A DNA stretch of 64,000 nucleotides, from positions 62,001 to 126,000 of the forward strand of contig NZ_JBLTWO010000009.1 in assembly GCF_049889055.1 (NCBI RefSeq). Reading direction: 5' to 3'. The notes beneath the pieces are model-generated. The model was not told the DNA's origin and did no database searches. It was given only the letters and a program-made list of their open reading frames with translations. The stretch comes from Rhizorhabdus sp049889055. Its GTDB lineage: Bacteria > Pseudomonadota > Alphaproteobacteria > Sphingomonadales > Sphingomonadaceae. Position 1 is the first letter of the stretch; the number at the start of each line of letters is the position of its first letter. Positions 41,850 to 49,851 of the stretch are shown here, piece after piece. The translations under genes and the position numbers were made by a program.

Positions 41850-43145
41850 TCAGGCGGGTTCGGCGACGCGGACGGGTGCGTCGGCGACGATCAGTTCGAG
41901 CGGGGCCGCGTACATCGGCTCTGCCCCGGAAGCGGTGATCGCGTAGACATTCTCCATGTGGCAGGGGCCGAGCTTCGCGCCGAAGAACAGGCTGTCGAGG
42001 CTGATCAGCATGTCCTCCTCCATGACGAAGCCCTGCTTGACGCCGGCCAGCCCCGCCGCCGGATAGGCGAGCGGAATTTCCAGCGGCATCAGGCCGATGC
42101 CATGCGCCACGACGAGCAGCTTCTCGGGCGCGGCGACGCCCTTCGCCTTCAGATGCTCATAGCCGATGGCGGGCAGGCTGTTGGTCGACACGCCCGGACG
42201 CAGCCGGTCGGCCATCAGCAGGAAGGCGTCGCGCAATATGTCGTGCAGCCGCTGATAGTCGTCCGAGGGCTTCCCGATGATCGCCGTCCGGTTGATGTCG
42301 ATCCAGAAGCCGTCGAGCACGCCCTGCGTTTCGAGGATGACGATGTCCCCGCGCCGCAGCGTGCGCCCGCCCGAAGTGCGGAACAGGTCGGGGATGAACT
42401 CGTCCTGGTCATAGGCGCCGCCGAACAGCATCGCCCCCTCATCGACAGGGATGACCCCATTGCGCACCATGAAGTCGCAGATGCCGGCCTGGACATCGTT
42501 CCAGTCGGCGCCTTCGTGCAGCAGCGACCCGGCATGGGCGATCACCCGGTCCGCCATCTTGCCGACCGTGCGATAGCGGGCGAGCTCCTCCTGCGTCTTC
42601 ACCACGCGCACGCGCATCATGAAGTCGAGCGCGTCGACAAAGGCATGCGGCACCTGCCGCGCGACGGCGGCGGAGACGCGATGCTCGTCGAAGCCGATCC
42701 GCCCGCCCGACAGGCCGTGATCGGCCAGCGCGCGGGTGATCGCCGCCGCGATGTCGGGCTGGCATTCGCCCCGGATGGCCCCTGCGACCGACATCGCATC
42801 CTCGGCGAGCCGGCTGCCCTTGCGATCGGGATCGGCATAGCGGCTGACCTCGCAGAAGTTCAGCATGTCGAAGGTGCGGATCTCGTCATAGGTGCAGGCG
42901 TCGGCGCGGGCGCGGTTGAGCACGGCGACGATGCCGACATTCGCTTCGGGAATGACGAGGGTCACCGGTTTCGCCGGATCGGCGAAGACGATGGCGCCGG
43001 CAAAGGGCTCCATCTGCGTCCAGCGTTCGAGGACCGAATGATAGCCGATGGCGTAACGCACGTCGTGCGGATGGGTCAGCACGACCGCGTCCAGCCCCTC
43101 GGCCGCCAGCATTGCGCGAAGGCGCTCTGCGCGGGGGTTGGCCAT
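41850..43145 (-). CDS. M24-family (creatinase/Xaa-Pro peptidase-like) protein with altered ligands
   Basis: 431 residues; N-terminal creatinase-type domain and C-terminal pita-bread domain. The usual five metal ligands are Asp, Asp, His, Glu, Glu. Aligning FWIDINRT, HGIGLMPLE and HMENVYAIT, the first Asp appears as Glu (LETQG) and the first Glu as Asp (LISLDS). This may shift metal preference or abolish peptidase action. It lies in an operon of small-molecule catabolic genes, so a hydrolase or lyase on a non-peptide substrate is likely. Confidence 0.89.
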   Translation of the reverse strand: MANPRAERLRAMLAAEGLDAVVLTHPHDVRYAIGYHSVLERWTQMEPFAGAIVFADPAKPVTLVIPEANVGIVAVLNRARADACTYDEIRTFDMLNFCEVSRYADPDRKGSRLAEDAMSVAGAIRGECQPDIAAAITRALADHGLSGGRIGFDEHRVSAAVARQVPHAFVDALDFMMRVRVVKTQEELARYRTVGKMADRVIAHAGSLLHEGADWNDVQAGICDFMVRNGVIPVDEGAMLFGGAYDQDEFIPDLFRTSGGRTLRRGDIVILETQGVLDGFWIDINRTAIIGKPSDDYQRLHDILRDAFLLMADRLRPGVSTNSLPAIGYEHLKAKGVAAPEKLLVVAHGIGLMPLEIPLAYPAAGLAGVKQGFVMEEDMLISLDSLFFGAKLGPCHMENVYAITASGAEPMYAAPLELIVADAPVRVAEPA

Positions 43146-43146
43146 G

Positions 43147-43611
43147 TCAGGCGGCCTCGTGCGCCGGAACGGCGTCGCCGGAGATGTCCGGCTGGTCCTT
43201 GCCCTGGTGCAGGTCGCGCAGGAACTCGTGGTTCATGATGAACCGGACCTCGCCTGCATCGTCGGTATAGGCGACTGCGCCGTGGCCGAGGAACAGATAT
43301 TCGGTCGGCTCGACGCAATGCGCCTCGGCGTGGCGCGATCCGATCGGCTCATAGCCATAGGTGCCTGCGGGGGCCGAGCCGACGTCGTAGATCAGCTCGC
43401 CCTTGGTGACGAAATACTGGCCATGGCCGAGATGCCAGTGCGGTGCGAAGGTCGCCCCCGGCTCCATCTGCACCCACAGCACCCAGTCGCCGGTCTCCTC
43501 GCTGTAGCGGAGCAGGCGGATGGTGGTGCCCGAACCCAGCTGGTGCGGCTTGGCGTCGGCGATGTTGACGATCAGGTCGCCGAGCTTTCCCGGATCATGT
43601 TCGATGGTCAT
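43147..43611 (-). CDS. Cupin-domain protein, dioxygenase-like
   Basis: 154 residues. The cupin motif ATFAPHWHLGHGQYFVTKGEL supplies the His/His/Gln-or-Glu metal set, and RHAEAHCVEP the second motif. It resembles 2,4'-dihydroxyacetophenone dioxygenase/acetylacetone dioxygenase cupins in length and opening. Carbon-carbon cleavage of a hydroxyketone is plausible. It sits between the SDR and M24 genes; the M24 start follows its stop by one base. Confidence 0.83.
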   Translation of the reverse strand: MTIEHDPGKLGDLIVNIADAKPHQLGSGTTIRLLRYSEETGDWVLWVQMEPGATFAPHWHLGHGQYFVTKGELIYDVGSAPAGTYGYEPIGSRHAEAHCVEPTEYLFLGHGAVAYTDDAGEVRFIMNHEFLRDLHQGKDQPDISGDAVPAHEAA

Positions 43612-43628
43612 TGTCCTCGTCCTTTCGG

Positions 43629-44390
43629 TTACATCGTTGCGGTCAGACCCTCGTCGGCGATGATCACTGCGCCATGGATGGCGCTCGATCGCGGATCGGC
43701 GAGGAAGCAGATGACCTCCGCCATCTGGGCGGGGTCCATGAAGAAGATGCCGCGCGGGGAGGGGTGGTCCTCCATCAGCGCGGCGATGGCCTTTTCGCCT
43801 TCGGGCGTGCGCAGCCCGGCGGTCAGCGGGGTCGCCACCGATCCCGGACAGACGCAGTTGATGCGGATGCCCTGCGATCCGAGTTCGGCGGCGAGCGTGC
43901 GGGCAAGCATCGCGACGCCGGCCTTGGACGCCGAATAGGCGCTGTCCCCGGCGCGCCCCGCTATGCCCGAGACCGAGCCGACGAAGATCACCGATCCGGC
44001 ACGCTTCGCCAGCATCGCGGGCAGCACCGCATGGGTGACGTAGAAGCTGCCCTTCAGGTTGACGTCGATATGCCGGTCGAACAGCGACAGCGGGCTTTCG
44101 GGAACCGGATTGGGCGCCCAGATCGCTGCATTGTTGACCAATATGTCGACGCTGCCCGCCTCGGCGGTCAGATCCTCGACCGCTCGGGCGACGGCGCTCG
44201 CATCTGCGATGTCGACCTGCCGGCCTGCCGCGATCAGCCCGCTTCGCGCCGCCGCGTCGATATCCGCCTGGGCCACGTTGGAGAGCACCAGCACCTTGGC
44301 GCCCTCGCGCGTCAACTGCGCGCTGACCGCCTCGCCGATGCCCGAGGTGCCCCCCGTGACGAGCGCGACCTTGCCGGCGAAGCGGCTCAT
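43629..44390 (-). CDS. Short-chain dehydrogenase (SDR), second of a pair
   Basis: 253 residues; TGGTSGIG loop, NNAA in place of NNAG, catalytic Ser with YSASKAGVAML. The start MSRFAGKVAL overlaps the preceding SDR stop by ATGA. Tandem SDRs in the operon probably act on successive oxidation states or on stereoisomers of one substrate. Substrate unknown. Confidence 0.9.
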   Translation of the reverse strand: MSRFAGKVALVTGGTSGIGEAVSAQLTREGAKVLVLSNVAQADIDAAARSGLIAAGRQVDIADASAVARAVEDLTAEAGSVDILVNNAAIWAPNPVPESPLSLFDRHIDVNLKGSFYVTHAVLPAMLAKRAGSVIFVGSVSGIAGRAGDSAYSASKAGVAMLARTLAAELGSQGIRINCVCPGSVATPLTAGLRTPEGEKAIAALMEDHPSPRGIFFMDPAQMAEVICFLADPRSSAIHGAVIIADEGLTATM

Positions 44391-45178
44391 TGCGCGGTAT
44401 ATCCGCCGTCGACGACCAGTTCGGAACCGTGCATGTAGCCGGCTTCGTCGGACGCGAGAAAGCGGACCGCCTTGGCGATGTCGATCGGGTCGGCCATGCG
44501 GCCGATCGGATGCGCCGGCCCCATGCCGTCGAGCGCTGCCTGCACCGACGGGAAGAAGCCCTCGTCGACGAAGCGCTGCATGATGTGGTCGACCATGCCG
44601 GTCTTCACCCCCGAGGGATGGACGGTGTTGATCCGGATCTTCTGCCCGAGCGCGGAGAATTCCATCGCGCAGGCCTTGGAGAACAGCCGCACCGCGCCCT
44701 TCGATGCGCAATAGCCGGTGTGGAGCGCCGAGCCGATCAGGCCGGCGACCGAGGAGATGATGATGATCGAACTGCCGTGCGGTGTCGTAGCACCGGTGCG
44801 GGCCATCAGGTCTGCCGCGACCTTGGTGCCGAGGAAGGGGCCGTCGACATTGACCGCCATCTGCTTGCGCCATTGCTCCAGCGTGGTGTTGGCGAGGCGT
44901 TCGACCACGGCGATGCCCGCGACATGGACGAGGATGTCGAGCCGCCCGTTGCTTGCTTCGATATCCGCTACGACCTTCTGCCAGTCGCCTTCGTCGGTGA
45001 CGTCGAGCTTCAGATAGCGACCGTTCGGCACCGCCTGGGTGAAGGCGCCGCCGTCATCGACCATGTCCGCACCGACCACCGTGGCGCCGGCCTCGGCGAG
45101 CGCGGAGGAAATCACGCTGCCGATGCCGCCGGTGCAGCCGGTGACGAGGGCGACGCGTCCTTCGAGCGATCCGATCAT
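44387..45178 (-). CDS. Short-chain dehydrogenase (SDR), first of a pair
   Basis: 263 residues; TGCTGGIG loop, VAG variant of the NNAG motif, YCASKGAVRLF active site and a C-terminal HGSELVVDGGYTAQ. It resembles mycofactocin-like or cyclohexanol-type SDRs in length. It is linked to its neighbours by ATGA overlaps on both sides. Confidence 0.9.
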   Translation of the reverse strand: MIGSLEGRVALVTGCTGGIGSVISSALAEAGATVVGADMVDDGGAFTQAVPNGRYLKLDVTDEGDWQKVVADIEASNGRLDILVHVAGIAVVERLANTTLEQWRKQMAVNVDGPFLGTKVAADLMARTGATTPHGSSIIIISSVAGLIGSALHTGYCASKGAVRLFSKACAMEFSALGQKIRINTVHPSGVKTGMVDHIMQRFVDEGFFPSVQAALDGMGPAHPIGRMADPIDIAKAVRFLASDEAGYMHGSELVVDGGYTAQ

Positions 45179-45492
45179 TCAGTCTCTCCTTCGATGTCTT
45201 TTTCGGTAATCGGGGTGCACAGGCGGATTTCGGGCTGGCCGTCGACGCAGTCCCAGCCGGCCGCCGACATGGCGACATGATAGGGCATGTCGGCATGGGC
45301 GGCCTGCGCCTCGGCGGTGGCGAACAACTCGGTAAAGTAGAACAGGTTGGCATCGTCCTGCGCGCGCATCACCTGCCAGATCAGCGCGTCGGGTTCGTTG
45401 GCGCGCACATCCCTCTGGAGCTTCGCGACGAGACGTGCGAACTCCTCGGCCCGTCCGGGCTTGGTCCTGACGATCATGACGACACCGATCAT
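45175..45492 (-). CDS. Antibiotic biosynthesis monooxygenase (ABM/YgiN)-like small protein
   Basis: 105 residues, ferredoxin-like alpha/beta fold: VVMIVRTKPGRAEEFARLV, NLFYFTELFATAEAQAAH and a YHVAMS helix. Members are quinol monooxygenases or stabilising subunits. It is the first gene of the leftward operon. Its start is only 17 bases from the rightward TPR gene, so the promoters must overlap or lie inside that gene. Confidence 0.8.
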   Translation of the reverse strand: MIGVVMIVRTKPGRAEEFARLVAKLQRDVRANEPDALIWQVMRAQDDANLFYFTELFATAEAQAAHADMPYHVAMSAAGWDCVDGQPEIRLCTPITEKDIEGETE

Positions 45493-45509
45493 TCGGAGAG
45501 TCTCCCTTG

Positions 45510-47030
45510 GTGAATATGGAATGGCTGCAGCAGGCGGCGAAGCTCGCACAGGGGCCGGACCCGAAGGCTGCGGCTCGGCTTGTCGAGCGTCTGCTGCGAG
45601 AGGCGCCCGGCGATCCCGACGTGCTGACGGTTGCCGGAATTGCTGCGCAGCGAAGCGGCGATATCGAGGCGGCGCTGGCATATTTTGCCGCCGCGCGATC
45701 GGCCGATCCGGCGAATCCCGCGCGGCTGGTCAACCAGGCGGTGGCGCTCAAGCAGGCGGGTCATCTCGACGAGGCGATCGCGGCGCTGCGCCGCTCGCTC
45801 GACCTGCGGCCCGATGCCCCCGTCGCGCTCGCCAATCTCGGCTCCTGCCTGATCGCGGCCGACCGGGCCGACGAAGCGCTGGTGCCGTTGCGGCAGGCCG
45901 TCGCGGTCAAGTCCGACCATGTCGAAGCCTGGAACAATCTCGGGGTCGCGCTGGCGAATGTCGGCAAGCCCGCCGACGCCGTGCCGGCCTATCGCCGGGC
46001 GCTGGCGCTGCGGCCGAACTATGCCGAGGCCGCGCTCAATCTGGTCGACGCGCTGGTCGCGCAGGGTGAGGCTGCCGAAGCCGAGAGTCTGGCCAGGACA
46101 TTGCTGGCGGCGATGCCGGGGCACCCGCGCGCCTCCAACCAACTGGCGGCGATGCTCGACGCCCGAGGCGATCTGGCTGGGGCCATCGCTCTGTATCGGC
46201 AGGCGCTCGAACGCGGGCCGAACCATGCATTGGGGATCAATCTGGCGATGGCGCTGCTGCGCACGGGCGAAAGCCGCGAGGCGCTGTCCGTATGCGATGC
46301 GCTGATGGCTGCGTCGCCGAGTATCACCACGCCGCTGGCGCTGCGCTGTGCTGCGCTGGAGAGGCTGGGGGAAGGCGAAGATCTGGCCGAGCTCATGGCG
46401 CTCGACCGTTTTGTGACCGTGATCGATGTCGAGCAGGCCGACGGCTTCGAGACCATGGCGGCCTTCGATGCGGCGCTGCTTGCCGAACTTGAGGTGCATC
46501 CGTCGCTCACCTTCGAGCCCGAAGGCCTGGTAACCCGCGCGGGTCGGCAGAGCGACGAACTGGCCCATGACGAGAGCCCTGCGATCGCGGCGCTCGCGCG
46601 GCTGGCGCGCAAGGCGCTCGGCGACTGGCACGATGTGCAGCGGGGCGACGATCACCCCTGGCTGCAAGCGCGGCCCGACGACTGGTCGTTGACCTTGTGG
46701 GGCACGATCCTGGCACCGGGCGGGGAGGTCGGTTCGCATATCCACGCGCCCAACTGGCTGTCGGGCGTCTATTATCCGGCGTTCCGGCCGCCAGCGGGCG
46801 GCACCGAAGGCTGGTTCGCGATCGGTGCGCTGCCGGAGGCGCTGGGCGGTGGCGGGACGCTCCACCTGCGCGAGCCGCGCGCAGGACGGATGATCCTGTT
46901 CCCCTCCTATCTGTGGCACTGCACGCTGCCGTTCGGCGGAGACGAGCCGCGGATCAGCTTCGCCTTCGATCTGGTGCCAAAGGGCACGGGCAATCGCCAC
47001 AAACTGCGGCGACGCACCGTGCAGGAATGA
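45510..47030 (+). CDS. TPR-repeat protein with C-terminal 2OG-Fe(II) oxygenase-like domain
   Basis: About 506 residues. Residues 1-300 hold seven or more TPR units (AWNNLGVALANVGKPADAV, then YRRALALRPNYAEAA). The C-terminal 200 residues contain GSHIHAPNWLSGVYYP and LFPSYLWHCTLPF...PRISFAFDL, a double-stranded beta-helix oxygenase pattern with His ligands and a 2OG-binding Arg. The GTG at 45510 has GGAGAG 9 bases upstream; TTG 45507 and ATG 45516 are alternatives. Probably a protein or small-molecule hydroxylase; target unknown. Confidence 0.84.
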   Translation: MNMEWLQQAAKLAQGPDPKAAARLVERLLREAPGDPDVLTVAGIAAQRSGDIEAALAYFAAARSADPANPARLVNQAVALKQAGHLDEAIAALRRSLDLRPDAPVALANLGSCLIAADRADEALVPLRQAVAVKSDHVEAWNNLGVALANVGKPADAVPAYRRALALRPNYAEAALNLVDALVAQGEAAEAESLARTLLAAMPGHPRASNQLAAMLDARGDLAGAIALYRQALERGPNHALGINLAMALLRTGESREALSVCDALMAASPSITTPLALRCAALERLGEGEDLAELMALDRFVTVIDVEQADGFETMAAFDAALLAELEVHPSLTFEPEGLVTRAGRQSDELAHDESPAIAALARLARKALGDWHDVQRGDDHPWLQARPDDWSLTLWGTILAPGGEVGSHIHAPNWLSGVYYPAFRPPAGGTEGWFAIGALPEALGGGGTLHLREPRAGRMILFPSYLWHCTLPFGGDEPRISFAFDLVPKGTGNRHKLRRRTVQE

Positions 47031-47108
47031 TGGTCCGGCTCGCCGCCACCTGGGCCGCGAGGTTTGGGAAGACGGCTTCGGAGGTACGAGCCGGACCACC
47101 AGGCGGCG

Positions 47109-49430
47109 TCAGAGCTTCACGCCAAGCTCGATCCCGAACGAACGGGGCGGAGCATAGTTGGTGAAGTTGAAGAGGCCGGCCACCGAGTTGGCCGAAACCC
47201 GATAGGTTTCGTCCAGAAGGTTGCGGGTGAAGACCGACACCCGATAGCGTTCCGTGGGATCGGCCCACTGGATGCTGGCGCCCACCAGAGTGCGCGCCTC
47301 ACCCTGGGTGAAGGGCGCGTTCAGCGTGACCGATTCATATTGTGCCTGATAGTTGACGTCGGCGTTCAGGCTGACCTGCCCCCAGTCGGTCGGCGGGAAG
47401 GCATAGTTGGCCGAGGCGTTGGCGGTCCATTTGGGGACGTTGCGCAGCTTCAGGTTGGAGGCATCGTCGTTCGTCCCGTTGCCGTCGACGTCGGTGAAGA
47501 ACTCCAGATATTTCGCCTTCTGATAGCCGAGCGAGGCACCCAGGGTCAGGCCGTCGACCGGCACCGCGCTGGCTTCGAGTTCGAGGCCGTAGACCTCGGC
47601 CTTGCCGGCGTTGGTGGTGCGCGTCTCCTGTCCGGGCAGGCCGGTGATCGGATCGATGAAGGGCACCACCGCGTCGCGCTGCAGGTCGTCATATTTCACG
47701 TAGAAGGCGGCGAGGTTGAAGCGCAGGCGACGATCGGCGGTTTCGGTTTTCAGGCCGAACTCGAAGCTGTCGGCTGTCTCCTCGCGGAAGGGCAGGGCGG
47801 ATGTCGCCGACATCGCCTGCTCATTATAGCCGCCCGACTTGTATCCCTGGCTGTAGGTGAAATAATTGTTCACCCCATCGGTGATTTCCCAGCGATAGCC
47901 GGCGCGGAAGGTGGGCTTCGAAAAGCTGGCCTTGTCCGAAAATTCCGGCCAGAAGCCGCCCTGCACTATCGAGCGCCGCACCTGCGGCCGGACCGAGAAG
48001 GTCTTCTTCTCCTTGGTGTAGCGGCCGCCGAGGAAGACCGAGAAGGGGTCGCTGACCTTATATTCCGCCTCGCCGAACGCCGCATAGCTGTCGACCTTGT
48101 AGTCGGCGGTCGAGATGTTGGGATCGGTCAGCGCAGTCGGATCGCCGAGAAAGCGGAGGAAGCCGAGGAAGGAGGTCGCGTTCGCGTCGAGCTTCTGGCC
48201 CCAGTACATCGATCCGACGGTGAACTTCAGCTTGTCGGAGAAGTCAGACGAGAAGCGCGCTTCGAGGCTGTACTGGTCGCGCGTGTCGTTGCGGGTCGAT
48301 ACGAACAGATAGGCGCTTTCGCCGGTATAGTCCGACGGCAGGATCGACTTCACCTTGCGATAGCCGCCGACGACGGTAAGCGAGCCGATATCCTGCATAT
48401 TGTGCTCGACCCGCACATAGCCGCCGTCGACGTTGATGCGGTGGCCGTTCAGCGTGCCGGGGCAGGTCGGTGCGTTGGCGTTGCCGCGGCACAGCGTCGT
48501 GCCGGTGTCGAACGGGCTCGCGCCGGTGGTCTGGATGCCGGGGAAGCCGAGCACGTCGAACAGGAAGCCGGCGGGGGATTCGTTGACGCTGGGCGGGGAG
48601 TCGCCACGGTCGCGCAGCATTTCGTAGGTGAACAGAACGTTGGTATCGGGACCCGGCTCCCACAGCAGCTTGGCGCGGCCGCTGAAATAGCGGGTGCCGC
48701 CCCAGCGCTGGCCGCGTGCGGGCACGTCCATCGGGATGAAGTCGACATTGTTCGTCTTGGTCAGCCGGTAGAAGCCGTCGCTTTCCTGGAAGGAACCGGC
48801 CACGCGGAAAAACAGATTGTCGGCCAGCGGCAGATTGATCGCGGCCTTCACGTCCTTGGTGTTGAAGCTCGAATAACCGAGCCGCATTTCGGCACCGAAG
48901 GTCTTTTCCGGGCGCTTGGTGATGACGTTGACGACGCCGCCGACGGTGTTCTTGCCGAACAATGTGCCTTGCGGGCCGCGCAGCACCTCGATCCGGTCGA
49001 TGTCGAACAGGTCGAACAGCTGGGTCTGGACGTGGGCGAGCACGAAATCGTCGACGACCACGCCGACCGCCGGCTCGAAGGTCAGGATGATGTCGCCGGT
49101 CGACTGGCCGCGAATGCCGATCGAGGCGGCGTTGAAGCCGGGGACGTTGGTGATGACGACGTTCGGCACGTCACCCGCGAGAGCGCGGATGTCGGTCGCG
49201 AATTTCCGCTCGATCGCCATGGAGGAGAAGGCGGTGACCGCGACCGGGGTGTCCTGAAGCGATTCCCGCACGCGGCGGGCCGTGACGACGATTTCTTCCA
49301 GGCCGGCCGTCTGGCCCTGCCGTTCCGGCTCAGGCGCGGTCTGCGCCAGCGCCACGGTGCTCGTCGATGTCAAGAAGGCGATAGTCGCCGTTCCCAGGGC
49401 GCGCGTCGCACCCCGGAGCAGTCCTTTCAT
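47109..49430 (-). CDS. TonB-dependent outer-membrane receptor
   Basis: 773 residues. Signal peptide (ATIAFLTSTSTVALAQ), TonB box LEEIVVTARR, plug domain with RIEVLRGPQGTLFGKNTVGG, and a 22-strand-type barrel ending in RSFGIELGVKL. It belongs to the large sphingomonad receptor families that often sit beside catabolic operons. It is leftward, like the PQQ-dehydrogenase operon, but the rightward TPR gene lies between them. Substrate unknown. Confidence 0.95.
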   Translation of the reverse strand: MKGLLRGATRALGTATIAFLTSTSTVALAQTAPEPERQGQTAGLEEIVVTARRVRESLQDTPVAVTAFSSMAIERKFATDIRALAGDVPNVVITNVPGFNAASIGIRGQSTGDIILTFEPAVGVVVDDFVLAHVQTQLFDLFDIDRIEVLRGPQGTLFGKNTVGGVVNVITKRPEKTFGAEMRLGYSSFNTKDVKAAINLPLADNLFFRVAGSFQESDGFYRLTKTNNVDFIPMDVPARGQRWGGTRYFSGRAKLLWEPGPDTNVLFTYEMLRDRGDSPPSVNESPAGFLFDVLGFPGIQTTGASPFDTGTTLCRGNANAPTCPGTLNGHRINVDGGYVRVEHNMQDIGSLTVVGGYRKVKSILPSDYTGESAYLFVSTRNDTRDQYSLEARFSSDFSDKLKFTVGSMYWGQKLDANATSFLGFLRFLGDPTALTDPNISTADYKVDSYAAFGEAEYKVSDPFSVFLGGRYTKEKKTFSVRPQVRRSIVQGGFWPEFSDKASFSKPTFRAGYRWEITDGVNNYFTYSQGYKSGGYNEQAMSATSALPFREETADSFEFGLKTETADRRLRFNLAAFYVKYDDLQRDAVVPFIDPITGLPGQETRTTNAGKAEVYGLELEASAVPVDGLTLGASLGYQKAKYLEFFTDVDGNGTNDDASNLKLRNVPKWTANASANYAFPPTDWGQVSLNADVNYQAQYESVTLNAPFTQGEARTLVGASIQWADPTERYRVSVFTRNLLDETYRVSANSVAGLFNFTNYAPPRSFGIELGVKL

Positions 49431-49851
49431 GGCTCTCTCTCCGTCCCTTCGGGACCGTTCGCTGCTCGCGAGCGAATCGGCTGCCCCTCCTCGCGATCCA
49501 TCCGATCGCCCCTATAAAGGAACATAGATGGTCATTTTTGAAAAGAGCAAAAAACATGCATGAATGATTTTTTTACGGGCCCGGAGAGCGCGGGTTGTCC
49601 TTGTTACCTATTCTTTTGAAAAAGAATAATTTTAGGTTGTGAAGGTTGCGTGGAGTGGGCTGAGACATGGCGCTTCAGCGTGACGATTTCGCCCGCCCTT
49701 GTCTGCACGGTTGCCGAATATGTCGGCTCTGATGCTGCACAGCATGTCGTGATTGCGGCGATAGCGGACGGGCTCTTGCCCTTGACCGGCGGCCGTCTAC
49801 AGGCTGGGGTCTGAGACGCTGCGGTCGGGTTGGCCACAGGAGGAGAATGGC
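49431..49851. other. 421-base divergent gap, no gene seen
   Basis: The gap between the TonB receptor and cstA is AT-rich around 49520-49640 and contains one strong palindrome (49609-49628). No coding frame with a ribosome-binding site was found. It must carry both divergent promoters. Confidence 0.5.
49609..49628. promoter_or_regulatory. 20-bp palindrome in the receptor/cstA gap
   Basis: TATTCTTTTG-AAAAAGAATA, 9 of 10 paired positions complementary. It lies 180 bases from the receptor start and 224 from cstA. Its symmetry suggests a repressor or activator site; the binding protein is unknown. Confidence 0.45.
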
